Assembly: GCA_030248215.1 (NCBI GenBank)
Contig: JASANG010001668.1
Location: 1-64,000, forward strand
Length of the DNA: 64,000 nucleotides
Direction: 5' to 3'
Origin: Enoplolaimus lenunculus
Taxonomy: Eukaryota; Nematoda; Enoplea; Enoplida; Thoracostomopsidae
In this document: in pieces, positions 29,396-41,494 of the stretch
How the letters are laid out: the number at the start of each line of letters is the position of its first letter
Position numbering within the stretch: position 1 is the first letter of the stretch
Notes under the pieces: generated by a model
What the model was told of the DNA's origin: nothing
Database searches by the model: none
Seen by the model: only the letters and a program-made list of their open reading frames with translations
Program-made: the position numbers and the translations under genes

Positions 29396-29481
29396 CAGGG
29401 TGTAAAAGGGTATGGTAAAAGTGTCGAAACCGGATACCTTGTATTTTCCGGAAACGGAAACAGATATCCGGTTACACCCTG
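29396..29481. mobile_element. Miniature hAT element, CCGGAA family (86 bp)
   Basis: The ends CAGGGTGTAA and TTACACCCTG are perfect inverted repeats. The flanking octamer CATTTAAG occurs on both sides (29388-29395 and 29482-29489). This is a textbook 8-bp hAT duplication and the clearest evidence for the family's superfamily. Confidence 0.88.
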
Positions 29482-29559
29482 CATTTAAGTACTGTTCTTA
29501 AATAAAATTTACACTTGGTAATGGACGTATGTCAGAATGTTTTCTAAGCTAACGGTTAA

Positions 29560-29640
29560 GACAAGACCTATTCCTGAAAAATTTTTTGCCCCCCCCCCCC
29601 TAACAAGGTAGCTGGCTACGGGCCTGAAACAATCTAGCTA
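29560..29640. repeat. Partial GGCCCGTAGCCAG-family MITE (family E)
   Basis: The right end of family E: a C-homopolymer tract, then CTAACAAGGTAGCTGGCTAC and GGGCCT. Compare the fuller copy at 48815-48982. Confidence 0.5.
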
Positions 29641-29735
29641 TTGTTTAAAGTAACATTATCTTATTGAAGCATTGTTAAAATTTGCAAATGCTACGGCAAA
29701 AAACAGGTATTTTTGTTTTGGAGTAGTTCAGAGTC

Positions 29736-30012
29736 CAGGGTGCAACCGGAAGTATAAAACACTGGAACCGGAATGCCAAAAAATACCGCAAGCAGTATCT
29801 TGAAACGTATAGGATTAAATAAGGAGTATGACACAAATTAAAAATTTTAGCGATACATGCTCAAACAATTTAAGAATAACAAGTTAGAATAATATTTTCA
29901 ATATGGAAAGTACCGGACAATTCCGGTGAAAAAATACCGGATTCATTACCGGAACCTAATAGGGGAAAATACCGGATTTTCCTACCGGAAACGGAATTCC
30001 GGTTGCACCCTG
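29736..30012. mobile_element. hAT-type MITE, CCGGAA family (277 bp)
   Basis: The ends CAGGGTGCAACCGGAA and TTCCGGTTGCACCCTG are perfect inverted repeats. Many CCGGAA/CCGGTA subterminal repeats lie within about 100 bp of each end. The target duplication is no longer clear (GAGTC against GAGTT). No coding. Confidence 0.85.
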
Positions 30013-30705
30013 GAGTTGACCGAAGCTAATTTAGTTACTGACTCTCAGTTTTTCAGCACATCATTGGTTGGCCATAGTAGCCAATGGAATTAGCTTCCGT
30101 TTAAACGCCTCGCTAATTTGCTAAACCGCGTATGCCCTGAAAGCGATTAGCTACCTCAGCTATGCTGGGCAAGCCTAAGTCTAAGCCTAAACGCTTTTTA
30201 TTACTCCAGTTATTTAAATGTGAGAAAAGTTTTTGTGATTGTGAGGGTAATAGTATCAACAAAACTATTTGTCATATTGCCACAAGAAGTTATGGTATGT
30301 TTCGGCAATTTCGCAGTCACAAACAAGCTTTAGATAGGATAATTTTACCTATTGTATATATTTTGCAACATAGCTGAAGGTGTTATGTAATCAAGCGATA
30401 GTCACGCGTCAGGCATAGTTTGATGAATAATTTAGAGCGTAAAATTGCATCAAAACAAATGTTTTTGTTTGCCAAAGACCGATCATCATCTCCTAAACTT
30501 GTATACTTACCGAAAATTGAGGTTCCGAGTCTTTGTTATGCCTATTTTATCACAAAATTCTCTGCCCAATTTTTGAAATATAAGACGTAAATTTTGATTA
30601 TGTTTCTTAGCGTATAAAAGCTATTGATTGCGCCCCAGTCAACGTTCCAGCGCCAGACATTCACGATTCAAGTACAGGTTCTCAGATAAAACGAACCTGT
30701 GTCTA

Positions 30706-30913
30706 CACTGCAAAAAATGGTGAGTCAAATTGACTCTGCCCGAAACAGGCTTTTCGGGACTACACAAACTGAGTCAAATTCGACTTCGCCAGAGTTAAAC
30801 GTGCTACTCGTTGAGTCCCATTTGACTCTGGCGAAGTCGAATTTTGACTCAGTTTGTTTAGTCCGGAAAAGTCTTTCGGAGAGAGTCAATTTGACTCACC
30901 ATTTTTTGCAGTG
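30706..30913. mobile_element. Palindromic MITE with AP-1-like repeats (family C)
   Basis: 208 bp with CACTGCAAAAAATGGTGAGT ends and a perfect TA dinucleotide on both sides (30704-30705, 30914-30915), as for Tc1/mariner-type insertion. The same hairpin-forming layout as 24978-25187. Confidence 0.88.
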
Positions 30914-31399
30914 TAAGTGTAATGTATTGATATGTGGCACGATTTGCAATTGTATTTAAACCAGATTTAATGTTGCTGAGAACGAAATGATCGGCGCTTG
31001 TATATATACGTACAATTTTCCCTCAGTTTTTGGAATTTTTAAATTTTGGCATAACCTAGTCTTAGAGTTATGCGTATGGTCATGGTTAAGCTTAAGCTTA
31101 GACATTATACGCTTACATTTACGCTTTAACTTAGGTTTAGGATTAAGCCTGCGGGCGAAGCGTACAAGTGTCATAATAATCTTTTACTTTAGCTACAAGT
31201 TATTGTCTACAAAAATGAATACTTTTAGTTCGTTGACATTAATTATACCCTTTATTATAGTTGCTAGTTGAAAGCCAGACTTTTGGTTATGTCTGAAAGG
31301 AAGTTTCGAACCTACCACAAGCCTGTACTGTGCGGTTTGATGCTTTAAGCTTACCGGCAGAAAAAGAATATTGGTGCTAAAGAGCCAAACGTCCATAGG

Positions 31400-31560
31400 C
31401 CCGTAGTCATCTCACCTTGCTAGGGCGTTAAAAATTGTTCAGGATAGTCGTACAACAGCTTTCGATAACTGTATACAAGCAAAAAAGAAAATTTTCCAGA
31501 GGGGCCAAAATTTTTGTAGGGCGGGGTCCCCTGCCCTGGACACCCTCTGGTTACAGTCAT
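31400..31560. repeat. GGCCCGTAGCCAG-family MITE, decayed (family E)
   Basis: Begins TAGGCCCGTAGTCATCTCAC and CTTGCTAGGG. It ends in a C/G-rich block followed by CTCTGGTTACAG. The ends are imperfect relative to 48815-48982. A tRNA-like B box (GTTTCGAACC) lies just upstream at about 31305. Confidence 0.5.
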
Positions 31561-31679
31561 GCAAACGTCATAACAGCGTGTATTCCACGTCTTCGCTCAG
31601 TATTTTGTTTCTAGGATCCCTGCAGTTTTTAGTGTCAGCAAAAAACGAAAATATGGACTTCGTGTTTTTACATATGTTT

Positions 31680-31732
31680 AAAATCAACAATATATATATT
31701 ATATATATAATATATATGTATATATATTCTAA
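31680..31732. repeat. AT-rich simple repeat
   Basis: Imperfect (AT)n run with several self-complementary blocks; no coding meaning. Confidence 0.8.
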
Positions 31733-31789
31733 GCTAAAGCTACCCTTGACTTTTAACCAACTTGTGGCCAAGTTGACAGTAGTATAAAA

Positions 31790-33190
31790 CGCGAACTAAT
31801 CATTTATAATTCTTCAGGTTTTACCAATGCTAACTTTGTAAGCTATCACATTCGCTTATTTCGTATGCAAGGGCAGGAATAGAGGTATATAATATATCCC
31901 TGCTCGAAATTTTTGAGACGAGAAAAAAGGCACCTGTATAGGTTTCAGAAAAAAATGGATGACTCACTAAGAGTCCAAAACAATGTCGCCCTCCCGAAAT
32001 AAAATGCTGGCTATACGCCGTTGTTCAATTATTAATATCACCCCCCCTCCCACAAATCAAAGTAGTCAAATTAGCTACCATTCTTCTACCCGATACCAAG
32101 ATGGGGGTCTTGCTGTGATATTCGGTCGGGGGTTGATGTACGCTGATATCAGCAGGGAACATAATTTGTATTTAATCGAGAAAAAAATACAAATTTAAAT
32201 GTTGTACAGAAACCAGCCGTTTTTCAGTTTGGTTTTGTTGTTTATTAACATTGACAGACAACCGTGGGAATTAATATTCAAAAACGTACCTGCCTCTGTG
32301 TATTTGGGTAAAGAAGAGGCTAAAAGTTTTTTTGTTTACAAGGAAATACGCCACGACTCTGGGGCTGTGCTGGTTTTTAGTGGTCGATGATGTTGCAAAT
32401 ATACCCATTTTAACTGTGCCATTTCTACTAGAAACGCCTTCTGTCTAAAAGCTTAAACTAACTTGATTTATGCTCAAGCTAATCCAGCTGTATTAAAAGC
32501 TAACCTTTCTAGATTAACTAACACGTAGGTTTACGCTTAAACTCATTTAAAATGTTACATATTTTCAGTTTTAAGCTAAACTTAATGAACATTTAGAGAC
32601 ACATAATTTCTGGGTTGAACTTGTTATGCTAAAAACAAGCTTACTTAAAACTCGTGTTAAACTTAAAAACACGTTAGTTTAAGTAAAACTTAATATTGTA
32701 CTTTAGTTAGTTCGTCCAGCCATTTAAGTTTTACTTAAACTGAGATATTCAAGTTTAGTTAAGCTATAAATTAAGTTTAAGTTTTTTGAATGTACCTCAA
32801 CAGAGTCGAACAGTCACTCGGTTCGACGTAATTAAGGTGCTTTATACCAATGAAAAACGTTCATCAAAGAGTGGTGTCATCTGACTCTCAGCTCAAGACA
32901 CTTTTAGCTACGCAACAAGAAATTGTTTAGCAGAGTAGGTATTAATAATATTTAGTGAAAGCGGTGCAAGCAACACTTTTCTAGTAAAAGAATTCGTTTA
33001 GTGCTGCACAAAAATTGTTGACAATTATGACCGAGGGTCTGAGATATTAGCGAGCGATAAAAAACAACTTTTACGACGTGGTTATAAATCGTCACGAATA
33101 GAAATCCAACGTCACGCCCCTGATTTCAGGTAGAAACGAAATATACTCAAACATTATACATTTGATACAGAACGAAATTGAAAACAGTTG
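31790..33190. other. Non-coding stretch; TAAGTTTAAG-rich segment
   Basis: At about 32440-32790 the DNA is dense in TTAAGTTTAAG / CTTAAACTTAA units in both orientations, like a worn palindromic MITE. The frame at 32199-32390 begins with a hydrophobic run and could hold a signal-peptide exon ending at a GT near 32286. Nothing ties it to the LRR gene, though. Confidence 0.35.
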
Positions 33191-33209
33191 AAAATAGTGT
33201 TTTGGATTC

Positions 33210-33420
33210 AAAATGCTTTTATGTCATCTCCGGCGATGTGTACGCCGTGGACGCTGAAGACGTCCGAATGATGGCTTGTACAGGGACAGGTCGTGCCTAG
33301 GCAAGCCATTTCTACCTTATCACTGGCGTAGGAGGTGCCGGCAAAGTTCGCAGACGCTCTCTGACGCTTCATGAGGCTCCATGTCGTTGGTAAAATGAAT
33401 TTCAAATTCATTTTCACATT
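33210..33420 (-). other. GC-richer coding-like patch, unrecognised
   Basis: A short island of higher GC in AT-rich DNA. Two minus-strand frames look protein-like: one with ENEFEIHFTNDMEPHEASES, the other with KVEMACLGTTCPC. They overlap, and no splice structure resolves them. It may be a relic exon. Confidence 0.25.
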
Positions 33421-33699
33421 CTAGCAATTTTTTCAAACAGCGTTGAGTTTTGCCGTACGTCAATCTTTGCTAACCATCTCTAAATGATACAATGTTTCAA
33501 AAAGTATATTTCAGTCAGAACAGTCGAGTGTTAAAACTGAGTCTTGCCTGTGGTCAGAATAGCATTTTAACTGAAACTCTAAATTTAAAATTAACCGTGA
33601 CACGTCTGGGTTTAGTGTTAGAACTTTGACTAATAATCCAACGCTCTACAACTAAAACTGGCATTGTAGCGTATTATTCTTTAAGGTTATTAGCTATGG

Positions 33700-33900
33700 T
33701 AGCCTTTCGAACGCCTTTGGATCGGGCCCGGTCCCACAGTCAAAGGATGCCAAAGGGATCAGCCACCCTTGAAGAATCTTGCCACCGCTAGAAAATATTC
33801 AACCTTGCTTGTAAGTGATCGCAAACCTTTGTATACCACTGCTGAAAAATGTTTAGCCCCCCCTATCAAGGTGACCTGGCTATGGGCTTGCTTTTGTAAT
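33700..33900. repeat. Decayed family E MITE
   Basis: ATCGGGCCCGGTCCCACAGT at the left and CAAGGTGACCTGGCTATGGG at the right enclose GCCACCGCTAGAAAATATTC and AACCTTGCTTGTAAGTGAT, which resemble the middle of the copies at 48.8 and 51.4 kb. Confidence 0.45.
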
Positions 33901-34858
33901 TTGCCTAAAAGCAATGGTTTAGGTTATTATTTTTAGAAGCGTGAATGTTTGGGCAGCATGAACGGTTACTTGTTCGTAAACAACGCGACTGGTGCCTATG
34001 ACAATTTTATTATCGATGGAAAAAGATGTTATATATTGAAGTAGCCTAAAGGGTATAAAATAAACTTAATTTTTGAATCAAGGAGTTGCCCGAAGCTTCA
34101 TTCCTGTCTCGTACCAACAAACTTTATTTGTTTCAATAAAAACGTCATACTTAAATTTGTTCTACCAATTAGAACATACCAACGGACTGACCCAAATCAA
34201 TAGCGGGGGTAGGATCTCGACTTTAGGCGATTCCGATTTTTTTCCTTCGGGTTTTTTCCGTAAAAAGCATCGGTGATGAGTGATAAAAACAATTCCAAAC
34301 CTCGTCACCAATTCCTGGCTGGTTGTGGTCGACAGATTTAAATTTTGTCTTGTTTCAAATACAAAAAAACCCGAGTAAATGTTGAAATTCGTTTCGAAGC
34401 TTCGAACGCAAAGTTCGATTGCGTGAGAATTGAAAATAAACAGAAACTCAAAATTTATAGAAATAAAAACTAAAATGTTTATTAGTCAATGTCAATTGAG
34501 CTGAAATTTTGCAAATATTTTGCCTCGAGGTGTTTACTAAAAGTGTTTATTAAAATCTCAGAGCGGTCTGCATGCATCTAGGAACTTAGCCTATGGAAAC
34601 ACGTTGCCCGCTATTGCTTGCTGTTTCAGAAAACTCGGACACAAAAAATATAGTTTCAGCTATGAACATTTTTGTTTGCCAAAACAAACGTAAGCCTAAG
34701 AATAAAATAGTCTAAAGACCAGGCATACTCCGTTGGAATCTTTCCGGAATTAGGCACGTTTCTTAGAACCTAAACCTTGCACGATCCGAATGTTTCATTA
34801 AATTTAACTCAGAGACGAGTCATGATTGGCTCCCATATGAGAGTGGGTCAGACGCCAA

Positions 34859-35302
34859 CTAACTGACTGTTACTCGAATCGCTGTCAGATAAATGTTTTT
34901 GATTGGCTTAAAGTTCTGTTTGCAGTGCGAAGGTTTATTAAGTAGCAATGATTTCTCAAATAATTTGATAAATCGTAAATTAGCAAAAACCATTAAAATA
35001 TGTAGGCTTATTTCATCATGCAATGGACGGTACTGAGGTTTGTTGGTGTTGTACTTGCGGTGACGAATCTGCAATACTGTGACGTCATTGCATATCCGGC
35101 GGCTTGCTTTTGTCACAAGAAGAAAGTAAGCTATTTTGGTATTGTTTCGAAAGGCTGCGATAACAAAACCCGGGTTGTGCTCGCAATCTGAATTCAAACC
35201 CGACATCCAAAACAGCGCCTTCCTTAATCGCCGTTGATAATTTACCTTTATGAATGGATGTATTTTACACATTTTTGTTATTCCCAAGTTTTTTGTCAGC
35301 AA
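34859..35302 (-). CDS. Unrecognised open frame of 147 codons
   Basis: The longest minus-strand frame between the arrestin and LRR genes, opening at a TTG. The composition is Lys/Asn/Ile-rich, with no signal peptide, membrane segment, repeat or motif that can be named. In AT-rich DNA about one frame this long is expected by chance over the window, so it may be spurious. Confidence 0.2.
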   Translation of the reverse strand: MLTKNLGITKMCKIHPFIKVNYQRRLRKALFWMSGLNSDCEHNPGFVIAAFRNNTKIAYFLLVTKASRRICNDVTVLQIRHRKYNTNKPQYRPLHDEISLHILMVFANLRFIKLFEKSLLLNKPSHCKQNFKPIKNIYLTAIRVTVS

Positions 35303-35306
35303 TTTT

Positions 35307-35464
35307 GGCCCATGTAAAAATCAGGGGCGGAACGTTTTTCTGTGGGACAAGAAAAGAGCAAGCTTAAGCCTTAGACTAATTTTTTAGCTTGGCTTAGGCT
35401 TAGGCTTATGCTTAGGAATATGCTTATAATACTGTTCTGTTCCGCCCCTGTCATTATATTGGCC
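35307..35464. mobile_element. TTAGGC-bearing hAT MITE (family B)
   Basis: Ends GGCCCATGTAAAAATCAGGGG and ...ATATTGGCC. Inside are GCGGAACGTTTTTCTGTGGG, a TTAGACTAATTTTTT segment, GCTTAGGCTTAGGCTTATGC, then TACTGTTCTGTTCCGCCCCT. Flanking octamers GCAATTTT and GCAATTCT match at 7 of 8. Confidence 0.8.
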
Positions 35465-35628
35465 GCAATTCTCAAAAGTTATATATGTCTTTCAAAGCAT
35501 CATGTCGCGCTTAGATGAATGAGAGGTTAAATATAATTTTAAACACAATTACTGCCTATTTATCTTCACCGCCGGTCAAAAAACAGTCATTTGTAATATG
35601 GCGTGAATTGCTTATATTTGATTTCTAG

Positions 35629-38505
35629 GCAATCTGTAATGGTCCAACAATCAAAGATGTACCTCAGGATTTACCACGCAATATTGAACAGTTGCTGCTT
35701 CAGGGAACTAACATTCAAAAATTGCCCAAAGATTCATTTGCCCGGTAAATTAATATTAACATTGCTTTTCGATGAACGTTTAATTTAGTGTATCGAATTG
35801 TAAACTTTCAGCTATTTCTTGGCGTTTTTTACGCTATTCATACGTGCAAATTTTTGAAGCGATAGCTGGTCTCAGATATATCGTACACTGCAAAAAATGG
35901 TGAGTCAAATTAACTTTCTCCGTAATAGGCTATTCCGGATTACACAAACAGAGTCAAATTCGACGACTTCGCCACAGTCAATTTCGACTCACTGAGCGAC
36001 TCGGGTGAGTCGAATTTGACTCTGGCAGAGTTAAATTTGACTGCGTTTATGGAGTCTGGAAAAGCCTGTTTTGGAGAGAGTCAATCTGCCTCACCATTTT
36101 TTGCAAGGCACCTATACCGCATGCTTGTGTTATTTGTCTATGATGGTTGGTGGATTTTCAACCTGTCATCTTGGACCCGTATTCTCAAATGCGTATAGCA
36201 CCAATCGCCAGTTTGGTTTTCAAACTCACACACTCCTTCAGTTTTGGAATTCAAAATTTGTACATACCTAAAGCAAATTAAGTCTGATCGAAAGTATTAT
36301 AAAACCTATCACCAACTGACGATAAGTGCTAAGTAATCTTAGACAAGCTTCTAAGCATTGTTAACGTTCCGGATGCTTTACCGGATCTCACTTAGAGGCA
36401 CAGTGTTTTAGCTGGGCTGAGGTTGTTCACTCTTGACAGTGAACTTAATATCTATATATTAAAGCTGCGCACGCATTACAAACGTATTTTCTGAAGCGTT
36501 TCCACAGATTTTTATTTCCGTTGCGTATGCGAATTAAGACTGTATGCACTGACAATATCCATCCTTTTTGGTGTATTTTATACCTTTACCACTGATTAAT
36601 ACTTAATTTTCAGATACTCACACCTCGCCACTCTCTCAATTCAAAAATCAAAACTCGCCACAATTGAACCGCACGCATTCCGCGGGTTGAAACTGCTAAA
36701 ACGACTAGCAATCAACGAAAACGTCCATCTCACTGAATTGAGCTCAAATTCAATGTCCGATTTAAATTCAGTTCGACGTGGCAAAACGCTGGACTTGCGT
36801 CGAAACGCGTTTCGTTCAATTGAACCACGAGCATTTGCGAATACACGTCACGTTAGAATGTTGGATCTGCGTCAAAATCCTGTTCGTACCGTGAAAGCGA
36901 GAGCTTTTGATGGGTTGTACAGCGTTGTGTTTATGCATTTACCGGAGTCGTTACGAGTTATTGAATCCGACGCGTTTAATGGACTCATACGTGTACATTA
37001 TATTGAAATTGTACATTGGCGAACTGCAGCTACTGAACCGTATACGTTTCGTGGTATTCGACAGGTAAAACATATCGTGTGGCAGAGGCGAACCCAAGGA
37101 ACGATACACGAATATACCTTCCCTAAAATTTGCTAGGAAAACAACAAAAATGTGGAGTTTTACACTCACAAGCAAAAAGGCCATTATTACTTTAAGGGGC
37201 GTAACAGTAGATTAGGCGTTTTACTCTCACTCTTGGGTTTGGGTTTAAGATTAGGCTTAGTTTTAGGTATGTTCTTGAGGCGAGGAATAGGCTTAGTCTT
37301 TGACCAAAGCCGGCATACTTGAACAACCATTCTGCCGTCAGTGTCTTTTCAAAAGCTATGCTTCATTTAGCGAAAGCCACTACTGCAGACAGATTGCGTG
37401 TTTAGAAAAGTTGTCGTCAATTCTGTTTCAACAATTGAATTTTTGGGCCAATGTAAAGAACAGGGGCGGAACAGTATTATATGCTTATTCCTAAGCCTAA
37501 GCCTAAGCCTAAGATAACCGTAAGTGGTAAATTGATGTTTAAGTCATTCAGTATCAAAGCAACACAATTTTGTCGGGTCGAAAAATTAATGAAATTCAAT
37601 GATGACCGATATAATTCTAAAACATTTAACTATTCTCACCTTAAGGGGGTTCGTTTTTACTTACCCTCTTCTGCATCCGTTTGCAAGATTGAACTGAGAA
37701 ACACGTAGCGTGCCTGGAGTCTAAGTGCGTATGCCTTAACAATACAAGCGAATATACGATAAATGCATAAGGGTGTGCATTTTGGAAACAGGGGTTGCGT
37801 TGTGTAAAACGTTTCGAACACGGTGCTTGCTTATGTTACAAACTGAAATCGAGCCTAAAAATACGTGTACAAAAATTCTAAACAGGGTCGTAGACACCTG
37901 ACTGCCGTCAATCCTGGGCGACCCGTTTGTAAGCCCATCAAATTCTATGCTTTCAGATCAAAACTATCAGCATTCATCATTCACATCTTGGCACTGTTGC
38001 TCCGAAAACGTTCGGTGGGATGGAAACTGTTGAATTTTTGTTCATTTTTAATTCTGAAATTCGTGCAATTACGCAAGCCAGCTTCGCGTCTATTCATAAC
38101 ATTCGACTAATTGCATTTAAATGGTGTCATATCTACAGAATTGACAGCAATCTAGCGCCGTTGCTTGCACATAAGCTAATTTTACTGCAAGATAACCAAA
38201 TTGACTGTTCGTGTGTGAACGCATGGATTGCAGCGAACGCAAGCGCAGGTGGAACGTCGAACGCAGCGAAATTGCACAATTACTGTATGCGTGATCGATG
38301 GGCAGGCGCATCGTTACAGTCGGTCGCGATGGCCTACTGGAACAGTTGTTTGCCACATCGGGTACAACGAAATTCCCCCGTTCCACGACTTCTAACTGGG
38401 AAAGGGGCAGGGGTACGAGTCACGCTTGGGCGGTTGGCAATATCGATCTGGGTTGCGGCCGTTGCGCGATGGCTAACTGATGTATCGGCAAGTAGAACGG
38501 TTTAG
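35629..38505 (+). CDS. Leucine-rich-repeat protein, 5' end not found
   Basis: Three exons join in frame: 35629-35744 (open at its 5' end), 36614-37064 and 37957-38505. The first reads the end of an LRR N-cap and the first repeat (PRNIEQLLLQGTNIQKLP). The second carries about six repeats of the form A-F-x-G-L/x-x-L-x-L (RVIESDAFNGL, SIEPRAFANTRHVRMLDL). The third carries more repeats and then a cysteine C-cap (DCSCVNAWIAAN...NYCMRDRW...NSCLP). The C-terminus ends in a hydrophobic stretch (LAISIWVAAVARWL) that could be a membrane or lipid-anchor signal. About 370 residues are visible. Such proteins are extracellular or cell-surface adhesion or receptor molecules; the partner is unknown. The signal-peptide exon lies upstream and is not identified. 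Intron 1 holds a family C MITE; intron 2 holds TTAGGC MITE pieces. Confidence 0.8.
35886..36107. mobile_element. Palindromic MITE with AP-1-like repeats (family C), in LRR intron 1
   Basis: Starts CACTGCAAAAAATGGTGAGT and ends CTCACCATTTTTTGCA, with the last bases worn. About 220 bp, more diverged in the centre than the copies at 24978 and 30706. Confidence 0.8.
37190..37540. repeat. Two partial TTAGGC MITEs in LRR intron 2
   Basis: 37192-37300 is a family A left half (TTTAAGGGGCGTAACAGTAG, then worn TTAGGC units). 37448-37520 is a family B half (GGGCCAATGTAAAGAACAGG, then TAAGCCTAAGCCTAAGCCTA). Both lack their other ends. Confidence 0.6.
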
Positions 38506-40313
38506 CGTTTTAGTATGTTTGTAAAACAAACTGTGTGTCGTGAAACTATGGAAAATATTGGATTTCAGACGAGATTGAGTTTTCGGTTGTTAATAGAAAC
38601 CGATTGGGCGAACAAGTTTGATTGGCAAAAGTGTTTATGGTGCCGGCTAATTAAGAATGTGTAACTGAACATAAAATGGACAAGATTATACATGTTTTTG
38701 CATCTATGAATTTATTTTACTAAATGTAAAATATTAATATTAAGTCAGATAGAGTATTTATGAAGGTGTCGGTTGAAACCAGCTTTTAAATAATGCACCA
38801 GGTTAATTATAGGGGTTTGCTCATTTGGAAACCAGGAGACCGGTGGTCTTAGAGACCGGAAAGTTTAGTGTTTTAGATTTGCGATTAGGCTTAGGATTTT
38901 TATTATATTTTTAGACTTATATACATTTTTAGGCTCCAACTTAGGTTTAGACTTGCGATTAAGCTTAGGCTCAGTTGGCAGGTCCTTATAGTTAGCTTGG
39001 GTCGTAATTTTGACACGAATGGTGAAGAAATTTTCATGGATTTTGCAAATGGTTTGCAGAAAATTACTAGTTAAGTGTGTGATTAGTTAAGTCGTATATA
39101 TTTAATCTGACGTTTGGCAATATTTAAAATTGCGATAAGTTGCGTCAGTACCGCGTGATAATTGCAGCGTTGATTAGAGCCACTGTGTTGGTTTTAATTG
39201 TTGAACAGCTTTCTTTCCATGGTCCATTTGAACTCTCGATATTGAATGTAAATCGTGTTTTGCTTGCTTGGAAATTCTATTTTTTTCAATTTTATAACAG
39301 AAATTCTTTACGGAGTTCCCGAAGCTCATCGAACCCCGTACCGGCGCCCCTGATTAATACAGCTGCAACTTTTGGAAAGTTTAGAACATTACTAAATTTT
39401 TTATTATTTAAAGGTGATACGACTAGAAATTCAAAACATTTGCTGCAGCAAAGAAATAAATCTAAATCTGTTCAAACGATGGTGTAAACGGATAAAAAAT
39501 ACCGAAAATGTAAAAGAATAGTAATTGACATATAACGGAAACGGTAAACGGATATTGAAGTATGAAGGCTTCAAGGATGATTTATTTTCTCATGCAATTA
39601 TTCACACGGCTTTCTAAGATGTTAAACACAAAATGACAGATGTGTCGAATTTTTAAAATTTTGGAAGAATTTTGTAATTTTTATTTGATTTCGAACAAAT
39701 GCATCATAATTGTAATGAAAAATGGCGAGATATTAGTCTCAATTTATATCCAGGGAGTACACTTATAGTAAAAATACTGGAAACGGAAACGGACAGCGAT
39801 CCAATTAAAGTGAACGGAAACGGATAGCGATCAAAATAAAGTGAACAGAAACAGAAGACGGATATTGAAGTAAAAAAAGCTGCAAAGATGTTTTGTGTTT
39901 CTGAAAAAACTATTGAGACGTGTAAATATGCAAGGGGTTTTCTAAAATTATAAAGAAAAAATAGCGGGCGCATAGAAATTTTCAAGATTTTTGATGAATT
40001 CTTTTTATTTGATTTCGAACAATTGCAACATATCTGTAGTGAAAAATTGCCAAATATATACCTGATTTATAACTAATTTTGAACGTAAAAATAATATATA
40101 CAATTTCCGTTATTTCTTTAACGGAAACGAAAACAAACGTCGATTTTTACCGGAAATGGACATATGGTTACACCATGTTTATATCTAATTTTGAGCGTAA
40201 TAAATAACAAAATTTCCGGTATTTCTATAACGTAAACGGATTTCGATTGTTACCGAAACGCCAACAATCTTGGCGACAAAAATCATGTTTACAGCTATAA
40301 TCAAGGAGTTATT
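38506..40313. other. Non-coding stretch with CGGAAACGGA repeats
   Basis: TTAGGC-like units recur at about 38880-38970. From 39480 to 40260 the DNA has many GGAAACGGA / ACGGAAACGG units, once with CCAGGGAGTACAC (39750) and once with GGTTACACCATG (40173). It looks like one or more decayed hAT elements of the CCGGAA type. The frame at 39140-39487 is TTG-initiated and has no domain. Confidence 0.45.
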
Positions 40314-40504
40314 GGCCAATGTTACTATTAGGGGCGTAACAGTAGATTAAGCGTATTCTTAAGCCTAAGCCTAAGCGTTGCAAAAATGTGCTGCTAAGCC
40401 TAAGCCTAAGCCAAAGCCTACGCATAAAATTGTAATCTAGAATCTAAACCCACTCTTTTACAAACCCACCAGAAACCTTTACGCTCCTTAAATTAACATG
40501 GGCC
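40314..40504. mobile_element. TTAGGC-bearing hAT MITE (family A)
   Basis: Ends GGCCAATGTTAC and TTAACATGGGCC. A perfect 8-bp duplication GAGTTATT lies at 40306-40313 and 40505-40512. Inside, TAAGCCTAAGCCTAAGCG occurs twice around GCAAAAATGTG. Minus orientation relative to 52685. Confidence 0.9.
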
Positions 40505-40543
40505 GAGTTATTAATATTATATAAGGGGAATTGATATAAATAT

Positions 40544-40849
40544 TTACTGTAAAGTTGATTTTGCTGAGGAGTTAAAATAGCCGCTGTAGCGGCCCATAAA
40601 CGGGTGAACTACGTTGAGGTTAAAAGACTGAACAGCATGCATGTCATAGATTAAACATTTTATTAAGATCCCTGTGTACTTTTGAACAACAAATGCAATT
40701 TTGTGTTTGCGAAAGTTGACTTTTGTCATGGATTCAAAATTCCGCTTGTTCGCTTCAAATTCCGTGTACGAATCGAATTTAAATTCAAAAGTTAAAAAAC
40801 GTATTTTCAGCTGGTGACCGTTCTTCGCTAAAACTATCCGAGACGGCAT
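40544..40849 (-). CDS. Unrecognised open frame of about 100 codons, possible exon
   Basis: Minus-strand frame starting MPSRIVLAKNG. It is preceded at 40862-40870 by a good splice acceptor (TATAATTTTAG). The first 60 residues are Lys/Phe-rich (LTFEFKFDSYTEFEANKRNF). It lies downstream of the EGF-ligand gene on the same strand, but that gene already has its stop codon. No domain recognised. Confidence 0.22.
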   Translation of the reverse strand: MPSRIVLAKNGHQLKIRFLTFEFKFDSYTEFEANKRNFESMTKVNFRKHKIAFVVQKYTGILIKCLIYDMHAVQSFNLNVVHPFMGRYSGYFNSSAKSTLQ

Positions 40850-41494
40850 TCTTTCGATGCTAAAATTATAAACAATAAAATTAGAACGATACTAAGAAGA
40901 AGTGTAATGCCTCAAGGTGCGTAACCGGATCTAGCTTGCTTGGAGGCGTAAATATTTATACGACGGACATACAAGGTTGCAATGATGACTTACGAACTAA
41001 ACTAAACCTTTTTAATGGGGAGGGGCAATGTTTTCTGGTAGGCTAAGCCTACTTAACCACTTTCCGGCTACTAGCATGGTCATATGAGATATATAAAGTA
41101 CAAATATTGACCTCATATTAGCACCGATGTATATCTACGTTTTTAAAAATTTGAAAATCTATGCTCAATGTTTCGCAAAACAGACCTCAGCCAGCAAAGG
41201 AACATATTTTGAGCTAAACGTCCTTCCTTAGGTTTTGGTTTGGAATTAGGTTTAGGATTAAGGAAGGCTCAGAATGAAGCTTAGGCTGAATATGCATCGT
41301 CCACAATAATTTGCGCACGCCGTGTTGAAAACACAGATCTTTTTAATTCTACACATGACAGTGCAATTAAATTTATTTTTGGTATTAAAAATTAAGTTAA
41401 AAATGTTGAAAACAACATTTATGGAATGCGCTAAACATCATGATTTTGTTCGAAATATATACAATTAAAAATTGTGACAGATAAAACTTATAAC

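Noticed and set aside
32199-32390. Hydrophobic N-terminus taken as the missing signal-peptide exon of the LRR gene
   Set aside because: The distance is over 3 kb and the cysteines expected for the N-cap are absent, so there is no real link.
33600-33665. tRNA-like GTAGAGCGTTGGATTATTAG on the minus strand
   Set aside because: Looks like a D-arm to anticodon-arm piece, but no T arm or acceptor stem can be paired; at most a relic.
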